Of a stretch of 64,000 nt of DNA, positions 9,015-16,441 are shown in pieces. The translations under genes were made by a program, and so were the position numbers. The stretch comes from Ktedonobacterales bacterium (GTDB lineage Bacteria > Chloroflexota > Ktedonobacteria > Ktedonobacterales > Ktedonobacteraceae). The notes beneath the pieces were generated by a model. The model saw only the letters and a list, made by a program, of their open reading frames with translations. It was not told the origin of the DNA and ran no database searches. Location of the stretch: the NCBI GenBank assembly GCA_027451525.1, contig DAIDJF010000001.1, forward strand, positions 1 through 64,000, given 5' to 3'. The first letter of the stretch is position 1. Each line of letters begins with the position of its first letter.

Positions 9015-10370
9015 TTATTTACCTTCTACCAATACACGAAGCAGGTCAGAGCGTCCGACCACTCCAAGCAATTGTCCTTGTGTCGTTACGACTGGTAGCA
9101 CCTTGCGGCGCGTACTGATCATTATCTCAATGGTATCCTGTACCGAGGTTGTTTCGGTTACTGTGATAACCTCACGATTCATAATATCCCCGGCGACTGA
9201 GGCTTTGCCGTGTGGTGAATGCAACGTGCCAGTTGCTGGGCGGCGTGGTGTCGTGCGTGCCCAGGACGTGAGCATGGAGAGCAGGCCGGGTCGCATCTCC
9301 TCTTGCATTCGTGCGAGAATATCGACATCGCTAATGATGCCTACGACTTGTTGCTGTGCATTAACAACGATAACACGCTTAAAAGGTGAGAGAATGAGTT
9401 CGTCAATAACCTCTGCAAGCGATGTTTGTTCGCTGATGGTGCGTACATCGGTGTTAGTGTACTCGATAATCGCGCGTTGTTGTGGTGGTGTGTGAGACAG
9501 CGAGCCTGTATGTTGTAGTGGTTGTGTCGCACTACTGACTTGCGAATTCATCAGTGGGCTGGTAACAATAACTTGTAGCAGGTCGGCTCGTGTCAGGATG
9601 CCCACAAGCGTACCGTTGTTCTCGACAACCGGCAAACGACGCAATCCTGTTTCGAGCATGATCTGCGCGGCTTCGCGAACGTGCGTGGTCGGCAAGACTG
9701 TTCGTACTTGACGGTTCATCACATCTTGAGCCGTGAGTGTACTCTGGCGAGCCTGTTCTACAGGCGCGGCAACCATCTCTGCGCTCTGCTCATCTAGTTC
9801 ACGCGCAGTTTTGAGCAAGCCACGTCGCATGGGTAGTACGCCCGCGTGAATGAGATCACCTGTGCTGATAATGCCTTGCAAGTGATGCTGCTGATCTATG
9901 ACTGGTAGCGTACGAAAAGGTGCTTCTAGCAGTAGATCAATCACACGCGCTAATGGTGTATCCAGGGAAACGCTGATGACTAGTGTCTCCATCACTTGCG
10001 ATACATTGAGCTTTGAGGGAATGCCACGCCTGCGGGCATGGGTATACTTTAGCACGTCAACTTCGTGCAGGGTTATCAACCCACCACTCAACATTTCCTG
10101 TAAACGTGGGAAGAGGTGACGTAAACGTTCCGGCTGATCAATGACTTGAATAACAATTGTTGCGTCGGATGACCATCGCCATCCTCCTTGTTCATGCAAG
10201 CGTGCCCCTGCTCCATAGCCCGCAATGGCTCGCGTTGCTGTTGCTCCTGCGCATCCCTGCTCACGCAGCAACTGAATAATCGCAGCATATAACGGCATAC
10301 CTTGCCACTGGTCAGACTCACCGAGATAAATCGTCAACGCTTGTGCCTTCCCTTGACGTAACAAACTCAT
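9015..10370 (-). CDS. DUF190 domain fused to four CBS motifs
   Basis: A 451-residue protein, first gene of the fluoride operon. Residues 1-105 repeat the DUF190 fold (ALTIYLGESDQW..., GATATRAIAGYG). Residues 120-450 contain four CBS motifs, that is two Bateman modules, each with the typical 'LPVVxxxGxLxGIxxxxDLL' ending. CBS pairs bind adenosine nucleotides such as ATP, AMP or c-di-AMP, so the protein probably couples a PII-like domain to an energy or second-messenger signal. The start at 10370 is preferred over an upstream in-frame Met because AAGGAGGTG lies 7 nt before it. Transcription should be controlled by the fluoride riboswitch directly upstream. Confidence 0.85.
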   Translation of the reverse strand: MSLLRQGKAQALTIYLGESDQWQGMPLYAAIIQLLREQGCAGATATRAIAGYGAGARLHEQGGWRWSSDATIVIQVIDQPERLRHLFPRLQEMLSGGLITLHEVDVLKYTHARRRGIPSKLNVSQVMETLVISVSLDTPLARVIDLLLEAPFRTLPVIDQQHHLQGIISTGDLIHAGVLPMRRGLLKTARELDEQSAEMVAAPVEQARQSTLTAQDVMNRQVRTVLPTTHVREAAQIMLETGLRRLPVVENNGTLVGILTRADLLQVIVTSPLMNSQVSSATQPLQHTGSLSHTPPQQRAIIEYTNTDVRTISEQTSLAEVIDELILSPFKRVIVVNAQQQVVGIISDVDILARMQEEMRPGLLSMLTSWARTTPRRPATGTLHSPHGKASVAGDIMNREVITVTETTSVQDTIEIMISTRRKVLPVVTTQGQLLGVVGRSDLLRVLVEGK

Positions 10371-10440
10371 AATAGACACCTCCTTGTATCGAGATACTCG
10401 CTTGTAGTATAGCATAGGAGGAATTTGACTATACTACAAC

Positions 10441-10495
10441 AAAAAACTTCTACTTTCTGCCTGGTGCACACTGTGGTGCAGCGGAAAAGTAGAAG
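10441..10495 (-). terminator. Fluoride-riboswitch expression-platform terminator
   Basis: On the minus strand CTTCTACTTT (10495-10486) pairs perfectly with AAAGTAGAAG (10456-10447), followed at once by six T (10446-10441). The 5' arm reuses the last nucleotides of the fluoride aptamer (GGCTTCTAC), so aptamer folding and terminator folding are mutually exclusive. Fluoride binding should stabilise the aptamer and let RNA polymerase pass into the DUF190/crcB genes. Confidence 0.85.
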
Positions 10496-10530
10496 CCATT
10501 AGCCTGACGGCACTATGCGAGCCTCATCGC
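10489..10530 (-). promoter_or_regulatory. Fluoride riboswitch (crcB motif) aptamer
   Basis: Read on the minus strand from 10530, the RNA begins GCGATGAGGCTCGC, continues through a GCC-GTCA-GGC hairpin, then TAATGGCTTCTAC. This matches the crcB RNA motif: a GCG/CGC helix around GATGAGGC, the small P3 hairpin, the conserved (U)AAUGG, and P1 formed by GAGGC with GCUUC. A -10-like TATACT (minus strand, 10559-10554) just upstream is the probable promoter element. It sits 119 nt before the start codon of the DUF190-CBS/crcB operon, which is the expected gene context. Confidence 0.9.
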
Positions 10531-10607
10531 AAAACAAGTTGTCTTTGCATATAAGTATAGCATAACCAGTGGATTTTGCGCTACCCATTTTGAAAGCGAA
10601 AAAACAC

Positions 10608-10636
10608 TTGTTTTTTCCTGTAAATGCTGGTATATT
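10608..10636 (+). promoter_or_regulatory. Promoter of the MarR/ABC exporter operon
   Basis: TTGTTT (10608-10613) and TATATT (10631-10636) are separated by 17 bp, a good sigma-70-type pair. The start point would fall at the left end of the large inverted repeat at 10638-10679, so a repressor bound there would block initiation. Confidence 0.6.
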
Positions 10637-10637
10637 G

Positions 10638-10679
10638 TTAGCATACTAATATTTAGTACACTAAATATTAGTATGCTAA
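10638..10679. promoter_or_regulatory. Perfect 19-bp inverted repeat, probable MarR operator
   Basis: Two perfect 19-bp arms (10638-10656 and 10661-10679, ending in GTATGCTAA) flank a 4-nt spacer TACA. The element lies between the promoter and the MarR start codon. MarR dimers bind pseudo-palindromes of roughly this kind, and each arm itself contains the inner palindrome-like TACTAATATTTAG, so two dimers may bind. Autorepression by the adjacent MarR is inferred. Confidence 0.65.
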
Positions 10680-10700
10680 GGGCTAGCGTGAGGAGTGAAG

Positions 10701-11228
10701 ATGGATATTCTTTCAAACGATAACATTGGCTATTGGCTGTTCTATACGCAACGCTGTGTTGCCTATGCTTTTGCTGAGATCTTGCGTCAGCACTGTGAGG
10801 AGCGTGGCAAGTCGTATATCATTACCCCTCCACAGTGGGGAGTATTGGCATTGTTAGCCCAGCAAGATGGCATGACGATTGGCGCGATTAGCCATGAACG
10901 AGGTATTGATGCTCCGACCGTGACGGGGATTGTCAGGCGTTTGGAGCAGAGTGGCTTAGTTGAGCGGCGGCACGCGCAAGAAGATCGGCGTATGGTCCTG
11001 GTCTATCTCACCGCTGAAGGTCAGGATATCATGCAAACGTTACCCGCTGCTGTGACACATTCTAATCAGCAAATGATGGATGGTTTCTCGGAAGAGGAGC
11101 AGCACCATTTAATCGCGCAATTTCAGCGTATTGTTGCCAATATTTCCGAGATGGGGCCAGGGGTTGGTGACCGTTTTGGGTTGTTACCGGAAGGCATTAT
11201 CTTTCCCAGCAATGATGTAGAGGTGTAA
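10701..11228 (+). CDS. MarR-family transcriptional regulator
   Basis: A 175-residue winged-helix regulator. The DNA-binding core spans about residues 45-105 (TPPQWGVLALL, then the recognition region GIDAPTVTGIVRRLEQSGLVERR) and the wing has the usual DRRMVLVYLTAEG. N- and C-terminal helices form the dimer interface. The ATG at 10701 is chosen because AGGAG lies 5 nt upstream; a GTG 6 bp earlier is an alternative. The three ABC exporter genes follow after 50 bp in the same direction, so it probably represses an efflux system in response to a small ligand. Confidence 0.92.
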   Translation: MDILSNDNIGYWLFYTQRCVAYAFAEILRQHCEERGKSYIITPPQWGVLALLAQQDGMTIGAISHERGIDAPTVTGIVRRLEQSGLVERRHAQEDRRMVLVYLTAEGQDIMQTLPAAVTHSNQQMMDGFSEEEQHHLIAQFQRIVANISEMGPGVGDRFGLLPEGIIFPSNDVEV

Positions 11229-11278
11229 AAGGAGCTACGAAGGTAGAGCATTATAGAACATAGAGAAGGGATATCAGG

Positions 11279-12262
11279 ATGAGTAAAGAGAGCACACAAG
11301 TTATCTCAAGTAGCGTGGGAACTGCGGAGACGCAGGTTTCCGCAATAGAGATGGTTGATCTTTGTAAAAATTTCGGGACGTTTAAAGCGGTTGATCACTT
11401 GACACTCACTGTGCGGCAAGGCGAGATTTTTGGCTTGCTTGGACCAAATGGATCAGGAAAGACCACGACCATCAACATGATTAGCGGTTTGAGTGTGCCG
11501 ACGAGTGGTGTTGTAAAAGTGTTGGGGTATGATGTGCGTCGTGATGCACGTAAGGTGCGTCAGATCTTAGGAGCGGTGCCCCAAGAAACGGCACTCTACG
11601 AAGAGTTAACGGCATGGGCCAACATGGATTTCCACGCGGACCTGTTTGGCATTCCCGTGAAAGAGAAAAAAGAGCGTATTACGCGCATTCTGGAACTGGT
11701 GCAGTTGCTGGATCGCAAAAATTCACGTGTCGGCACTTTTTCGGGTGGCATGAAACGCCGTCTCGCACTGGGCCGCGCCTTGTTGCATGAGCCACAGTTA
11801 GTATATCTGGATGAGCCGACATTAGGTGTAGATGTCCAGGCCCGTCGCGTGATCTGGGATTACATTCTCTCTCTGCGTAATCAGGGCAAGACGGTGCTGA
11901 TTACGACGAACTATCTGGAAGAGGCGCAGGCCTTATGTGATCGTCTGGCAATTATCGATCATGGCAAACTGATTGCTGTCGATACGCCAGAGCATCTCAA
12001 ACAGACGTATGGTGGGAGCGTGATCGAGGTCGAGACGGAGAAGCCAAGCGCGTCAGTTGATGAAATTCGCCGTCTAACGGGTGTCAAGGATGTTGTGCAG
12101 GAGAAGACGCATCTCACGATTACAACGCAGGGTATCCATAACATTGTGCCGCACATTATCAACATTCTTTCGCAAGAAGGTGAGTTGCGCGATATTGCCG
12201 TGCGTGAACCCAACCTGGATGAAATTTTCTTGCGTTTGACAGGGACCGCGCTACGCGACTAG
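11279..12262 (+). CDS. ABC exporter ATP-binding protein (ABC-2/DrrA type)
   Basis: A 327-residue nucleotide-binding subunit of the drug-export or ABC-2 class. Walker A GPNGSGKTT is near residues 58-66, the signature FSGGMKRRL near 156, and Walker B LVYLDEPT near 177. The C-terminal 90 residues form the extra domain common to DrrA/NatA-type proteins. It is 12 bp upstream of the first permease and probably pairs with both following permeases. The MarR context favours drug, toxin or lipid efflux; the substrate is unknown. Confidence 0.9.
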   Translation: MSKESTQVISSSVGTAETQVSAIEMVDLCKNFGTFKAVDHLTLTVRQGEIFGLLGPNGSGKTTTINMISGLSVPTSGVVKVLGYDVRRDARKVRQILGAVPQETALYEELTAWANMDFHADLFGIPVKEKKERITRILELVQLLDRKNSRVGTFSGGMKRRLALGRALLHEPQLVYLDEPTLGVDVQARRVIWDYILSLRNQGKTVLITTNYLEEAQALCDRLAIIDHGKLIAVDTPEHLKQTYGGSVIEVETEKPSASVDEIRRLTGVKDVVQEKTHLTITTQGIHNIVPHIINILSQEGELRDIAVREPNLDEIFLRLTGTALRD

Positions 12263-12274
12263 GAGCAGAGCAAT

Positions 12275-13387
12275 ATGGAGCGATTTCTTTATAATCTGCG
12301 TGTCATCTGGGCATGCATGAAGAAGGATATCAGGAGTGCGCTAACAGAGCGGGTATTCACGATCATTAGCGTGTTCTTGCCGGTAAACTTTTTGATTTTG
12401 CTGAGTCTGTTTGTGATTAGTGGTGGTCAGGCTCCGACGGCTGTTGTGATGCAAGATACTGGTCCATATGCACAACAGTTCTATAACGCGATGGATCACG
12501 CGCACTCATTTATACTGCAAAAGATGAATCTGACGGATGCTATGCAAGCCATCCATCAAGGCCACATCGTCGCCGTCGTTGTTATTCCAACGGACTTCGA
12601 CCAGCGCATCGCAGCGCAACAACCTGTCCAGGTTGATGTGACCATTAACAACTTGAACACGGATTTTACGAACGACATACGGCGGGCCGTGCCGCTTTCG
12701 ATCACGACCTTTTACGCAAATGCCTTCCCGCATGTTGTGACTGTGGTGCCACAAGAGATTGACGCATATGCGCAGGATACTGGTTACATTCCCTATCTGA
12801 CCGTCTCCATCCTCGTGATCGCTTTAGTGATTGGCGGATTATTACAGTCTGGCACAGCGGCAGCGCGTGAATGGGAGAACGCGACGATGAAGGAACTGCT
12901 CTTATCGCCCGCAAGCCGTTGGGCAATTGTGGTGGGTAAGATGGCAGGTGCGCTCATAATGAGCCTTGCCGCATTGGTTGTTGTTCTGGCTGTCCTCATC
13001 TTTGTTGTTGGCGTCTGGCCTGTCCATTGGGGCGAGGTAATTGGTGACACGCTCTTGACCATGCTCATTTTTATTGCTTTAGGCACATTGCTGGGAACCT
13101 GGATTAAGCAGCGGATGGCATTTACAGGTCTGGCCTTCGGCGTAACAATCCCACTCTTTTTCTTGAGTGGAGCTTTTGGGCCAATCTCGTTCAATGTGCC
13201 TGCGGTGCAAGTGCTGGCCCAAATTTTTCCTGTCTATTATGCCATTGTGTTGCAGCAACATGCCTTCCACAACTTCATCCTTAATACCTATGGCATTGGC
13301 ACAAACACGTTAATTCTTGTAGCCTACGCGCTGGGCTTTATCGTACTGGCGGCCCTGGTACTGCGTCGGAGCGTGGTCGCGAATTGA
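12275..13387 (+). CDS. ABC-2 type permease
   Basis: A 370-residue membrane subunit with the ABC-2 (YhgE/NatB-like) layout. One N-terminal membrane helix (about 30-50) is followed by a large extracytoplasmic domain (about 55-170), and five more helices lie after residue 175. The EWENATMKELLLSP amphipathic coupling segment (about 203-216) is typical. It is paralogous to the next gene: both share the 'NNLNTDFTNDIRR / NNLNLDFTNDVRR' stretch in the outer domain, so they probably form a heterodimeric channel driven by the preceding ATPase. Confidence 0.88.
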   Translation: MERFLYNLRVIWACMKKDIRSALTERVFTIISVFLPVNFLILLSLFVISGGQAPTAVVMQDTGPYAQQFYNAMDHAHSFILQKMNLTDAMQAIHQGHIVAVVVIPTDFDQRIAAQQPVQVDVTINNLNTDFTNDIRRAVPLSITTFYANAFPHVVTVVPQEIDAYAQDTGYIPYLTVSILVIALVIGGLLQSGTAAAREWENATMKELLLSPASRWAIVVGKMAGALIMSLAALVVVLAVLIFVVGVWPVHWGEVIGDTLLTMLIFIALGTLLGTWIKQRMAFTGLAFGVTIPLFFLSGAFGPISFNVPAVQVLAQIFPVYYAIVLQQHAFHNFILNTYGIGTNTLILVAYALGFIVLAALVLRRSVVAN

Positions 13388-13428
13388 TAGCACCTGAGTG
13401 TGCAAAAAGAGGTTGTGAGGAATATTCC

Positions 13429-14535
13429 ATGATAAATACTAGAATACGAGTGATTTGGGCAATTTTTCGGAAGGATCTGGTGATCTGGCTACGTAATGGG
13501 CGCAATATCGTGGCGACCGTCGTCCCTCCACTGGCCTTCTTATTAGTACAGGCGCTTGGGGCGGCAGCGGTTGGACGTAGCCCAGTGGCTCTGGTCACGC
13601 TGGATCATGGTCCACAAGGACAGTTGATGCAGCAGATTTTTCATCAAGCCGATGTGTTTCGTATCACAGACGCCACGCCATCGCAAGCGCAGCAGTTATT
13701 CCATGACGTGCAGGTGATTGCCATCATCACCATTCCCGCAGATTTTAGCGCACGAGTCGAGCGGCATGACCCCTCGCCTGTTATTGTACACGTCAATAAC
13801 CTCAACCTGGATTTTACCAATGACGTGCGCCGCTCTGTTCCTGACGCAATAACGCAATTCTATCAGGCCCAGGGCAGTAATAGCCCCATTTTGTTGACGA
13901 TGCATGAACAAAATTTGCGCTCCCGTGATGTTCAGCTATTCCAGTATAGCGTGCTACCGACCATTATTCTGCTGCTTACGCTATCCGGTCTGGTCACGAG
14001 TAGTATCGCGGCCGCGCGTGAGTGGGAGTCGCGCACGGTAAAAGAGATGCTGCTTGCTCCTATCGCGCGTGTAGACCTGATCGTTGGCAAAGTGCTGGCT
14101 GGTTTTATAACGACATTCTGCCTGGGTTTGTTGATCTTCTTGCTTGCCACGGTACTTGGCTGGATACAGCCTGAAGGTATCTACTGGCTAAACAGCCTGC
14201 TGATTATGGCACTGGTCGCGCTCTTTAGTACGGGGCTGGGCGTAGCCTTGGGGGCAGCTTTACAAAAGACCCAACCCGTCATCGCTCTTGCAATTAACGT
14301 GGCTATCTACCTCTTCTTTCTTGCGGGAGGAGTGGGTGTACTGGCTTTTGAACCATTGTGGTTGCAAAATTTGGCGAGCTTTGTCCCGTTAACCTACGGC
14401 ATCCATGCGTTGGAGCAGGCCGTGTTCTATAGTGCCTCTGATCAGTTTGGACGCGACGTGCTCGTCCTGGGGATATGTGCTCTGGTGGCATTAGGCATCG
14501 GAACACTCGCCATGCGGCGTGGCATCGCTAGCTAA
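13429..14535 (+). CDS. ABC-2 type permease, paralogue
   Basis: A 368-residue permease with the same topology as the preceding subunit: one helix, a large outer domain, then a five-helix bundle. It has the coupling motif EWESRTVKEMLLAP. The start is placed at the ATG at 13429 (GTGAGG eight nt upstream); an in-frame TTG at 13384 overlapping the previous stop is less convincing. It ends only 10 bp from the end of the convergent kinase gene, leaving no room for a conventional terminator. Confidence 0.87.
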   Translation: MINTRIRVIWAIFRKDLVIWLRNGRNIVATVVPPLAFLLVQALGAAAVGRSPVALVTLDHGPQGQLMQQIFHQADVFRITDATPSQAQQLFHDVQVIAIITIPADFSARVERHDPSPVIVHVNNLNLDFTNDVRRSVPDAITQFYQAQGSNSPILLTMHEQNLRSRDVQLFQYSVLPTIILLLTLSGLVTSSIAAAREWESRTVKEMLLAPIARVDLIVGKVLAGFITTFCLGLLIFLLATVLGWIQPEGIYWLNSLLIMALVALFSTGLGVALGAALQKTQPVIALAINVAIYLFFLAGGVGVLAFEPLWLQNLASFVPLTYGIHALEQAVFYSASDQFGRDVLVLGICALVALGIGTLAMRRGIAS

Positions 14536-14545
14536 AATACCGCTG

Positions 14546-16318
14546 CTAGTTGGGCAATCCGCGCGGTTTGGCGCGGCGACGAGCTTTTTGCGCCTCCTGG
14601 GGATTGCCCAGCGTTTCATAAATATCCGCTTTCAAAATCCAGGCACGTGTGTAGCCACGATCCATCTCTGTTGCCTCGTTGAGGGCATCAAGGGCGGCAC
14701 GATTATGCCCCAGGCGAATAAGAGCCTCGGCCTTATTGCACCAGGCGACTGCATTGCGTGGATTGATCAGCAATGCACGTGTATAGGCATCGACGGCACC
14801 CGCAAAATCGTGCATATTTGAGCGTGCATTGCCCAACCCGTTCCACGCTTGAAAACTACGTGCATCATAGGTGAGTGCTTGTTCATAAGAGTGCAGAGCC
14901 TCACCGAACAGATTCATCGTCAGCTGCGCATCCCCTTTGCCATTCCAGGCGGCAACATACTCGGTATCTAGACTCAGTGCGCGCTCGAAGTGGACAAGTG
15001 CTTGCTGTGAGCGTTGGAGACGGTGGAGAGCCAACCCCGCGCTCACCCAGGCGGCAATACTGTTGTCGTCAATTTCTATTGCGCGTTGGTAGGCGTCGAG
15101 AGCCTTACGATAATTCCCTTGATTGTAGAGGGCGGTTCCTTTGCCATGCCAGGCGTGAAAGTTTTCCGGGTCCATGCGTAAGGCTTCGTCATAAGACTGA
15201 AGTGCCTGTGAATAGTGCTGTTGTTTCAAGTACAGGTCGCCCTCACGGCATTTCTCGCGCACGCTACTGGTACTGCTACGCAATGGGGCAGAACTGGCGG
15301 CGGGGGTGTTTCTTCCATTCCCGGTGATACTGGCAGGGGGTATTGCATTCGTTGCGCGCCTGATATGCGGCGGAGTGATGAGACGTTCTTCAGGTGCAGG
15401 CGTGCGTGGTGGTACGGATATCTTGGCTGTCGAGAGCGAGACGGGACGGCACGCTTGATCGAAGAAGTGTATAAATTCCATCATATCGTTATAGCGTTCG
15501 TCAGGACGTGGCGATAGCGCACGTAGAACGACGGTATCGAGCGATGTGGGTAAATCCGCATTTAATGATGAAGGTGGCGGAATGACACCCCCCTGCGGAT
15601 CAAGTGGGTGGTAGCCAGTCAGCATTTCAAAAAGTACGACGGCACTGCCATATTGATCGCTGCGCGGATCAACAATGCCAGAAGTCTGTTCGGGTGCCAT
15701 ATAGCCAATTGTGCCGCGCACTGTGATGGTTTTGCCGACACGCGCCCCCGGTTCTAACGCGCGTGCAATGCCAAAATCGGTAATTACCAGACGATAATCT
15801 TCCTGATGCAGTAGAATATTTTCTGGTTTGATATCGCGATGAATGACAGGGCGTGCGCGTGTATGGGCATAATAGAGTGCCTGAGCGAGCTGATGAAAAT
15901 TGTGAATGGTCTCGTTCGCGGGGAGTGGGCCATCAACCTGCGTAAGACGTGTGCGTAGAGAGCCAGCCGTGTAGAGTGGCATCACCAGGAAGACACTCGG
16001 ACCGTCTTTGCCATAGTCGAGGACAGGCGCGATATTGGGATGATCGAGCGCGGCAGCAATGCGCGCCTCGCGCAAAAAATGATCGCGTTCAACATAGGTT
16101 GTTTTACTGGGCAACAGCACTTTGATAGCAATGTGGCGCGAGAGATTCTGATCGATTCCACGAAATACCGCGGCGTACCCACCCTTACTAATTAATGCTT
16201 CCACAATATAGCGGCCAGCTAAAGCTGTGTTCAGTAATGGTAGCGCACATGCTCGACAAAATAAATCGCTGTCCCGATTGTCGTATCCACAGTCAATGAG
16301 ATCGGCGCAGCGTCGCAT
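14546..16318 (-). CDS. Zinc-ribbon Ser/Thr protein kinase with C-terminal TPR array
   Basis: A 590-residue Hanks-type kinase. Cys4, Cys10, Cys21 and Cys24 form a short N-terminal zinc ribbon. The kinase domain spans about 35-290, with Lys66 (IAIK), Glu84, HRD at 160-162 (HRDIKPEN), DFG at 181-183 and YMAPEQ, so it should be catalytically active. A Pro/Ser-rich linker (about 295-355) leads to about seven TPR repeats to residue 580 (for example AWHGKGTALYNQGNYRKAL). No transmembrane helix is seen, so it is a cytosolic signalling kinase whose TPRs probably recruit partners. GGAGGAGGG precedes the start. The next gene on the same strand is a truncated relative. Confidence 0.93.
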   Translation of the reverse strand: MRRCADLIDCGYDNRDSDLFCRACALPLLNTALAGRYIVEALISKGGYAAVFRGIDQNLSRHIAIKVLLPSKTTYVERDHFLREARIAAALDHPNIAPVLDYGKDGPSVFLVMPLYTAGSLRTRLTQVDGPLPANETIHNFHQLAQALYYAHTRARPVIHRDIKPENILLHQEDYRLVITDFGIARALEPGARVGKTITVRGTIGYMAPEQTSGIVDPRSDQYGSAVVLFEMLTGYHPLDPQGGVIPPPSSLNADLPTSLDTVVLRALSPRPDERYNDMMEFIHFFDQACRPVSLSTAKISVPPRTPAPEERLITPPHIRRATNAIPPASITGNGRNTPAASSAPLRSSTSSVREKCREGDLYLKQQHYSQALQSYDEALRMDPENFHAWHGKGTALYNQGNYRKALDAYQRAIEIDDNSIAAWVSAGLALHRLQRSQQALVHFERALSLDTEYVAAWNGKGDAQLTMNLFGEALHSYEQALTYDARSFQAWNGLGNARSNMHDFAGAVDAYTRALLINPRNAVAWCNKAEALIRLGHNRAALDALNEATEMDRGYTRAWILKADIYETLGNPQEAQKARRRAKPRGLPN

Positions 16319-16441
16319 TCCCTCCTCCGAGTCATAGGGACATCCTTAATGGATGGCCGCCTTTATTCTGTATTGCTTTTCTCTCCAGGAGAAAAGGCGT
16401 TGTGCGTGAGAGCGCACAAAAGCAATCTTCTGTTCAGCTTG

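Noticed and set aside
8869-9495. A 208-residue plus-strand frame over the DUF190-CBS and DUF190 genes
   Set aside because: Composition is Arg/Ser-rich and it is antisense to two well-supported genes with recognised domains.
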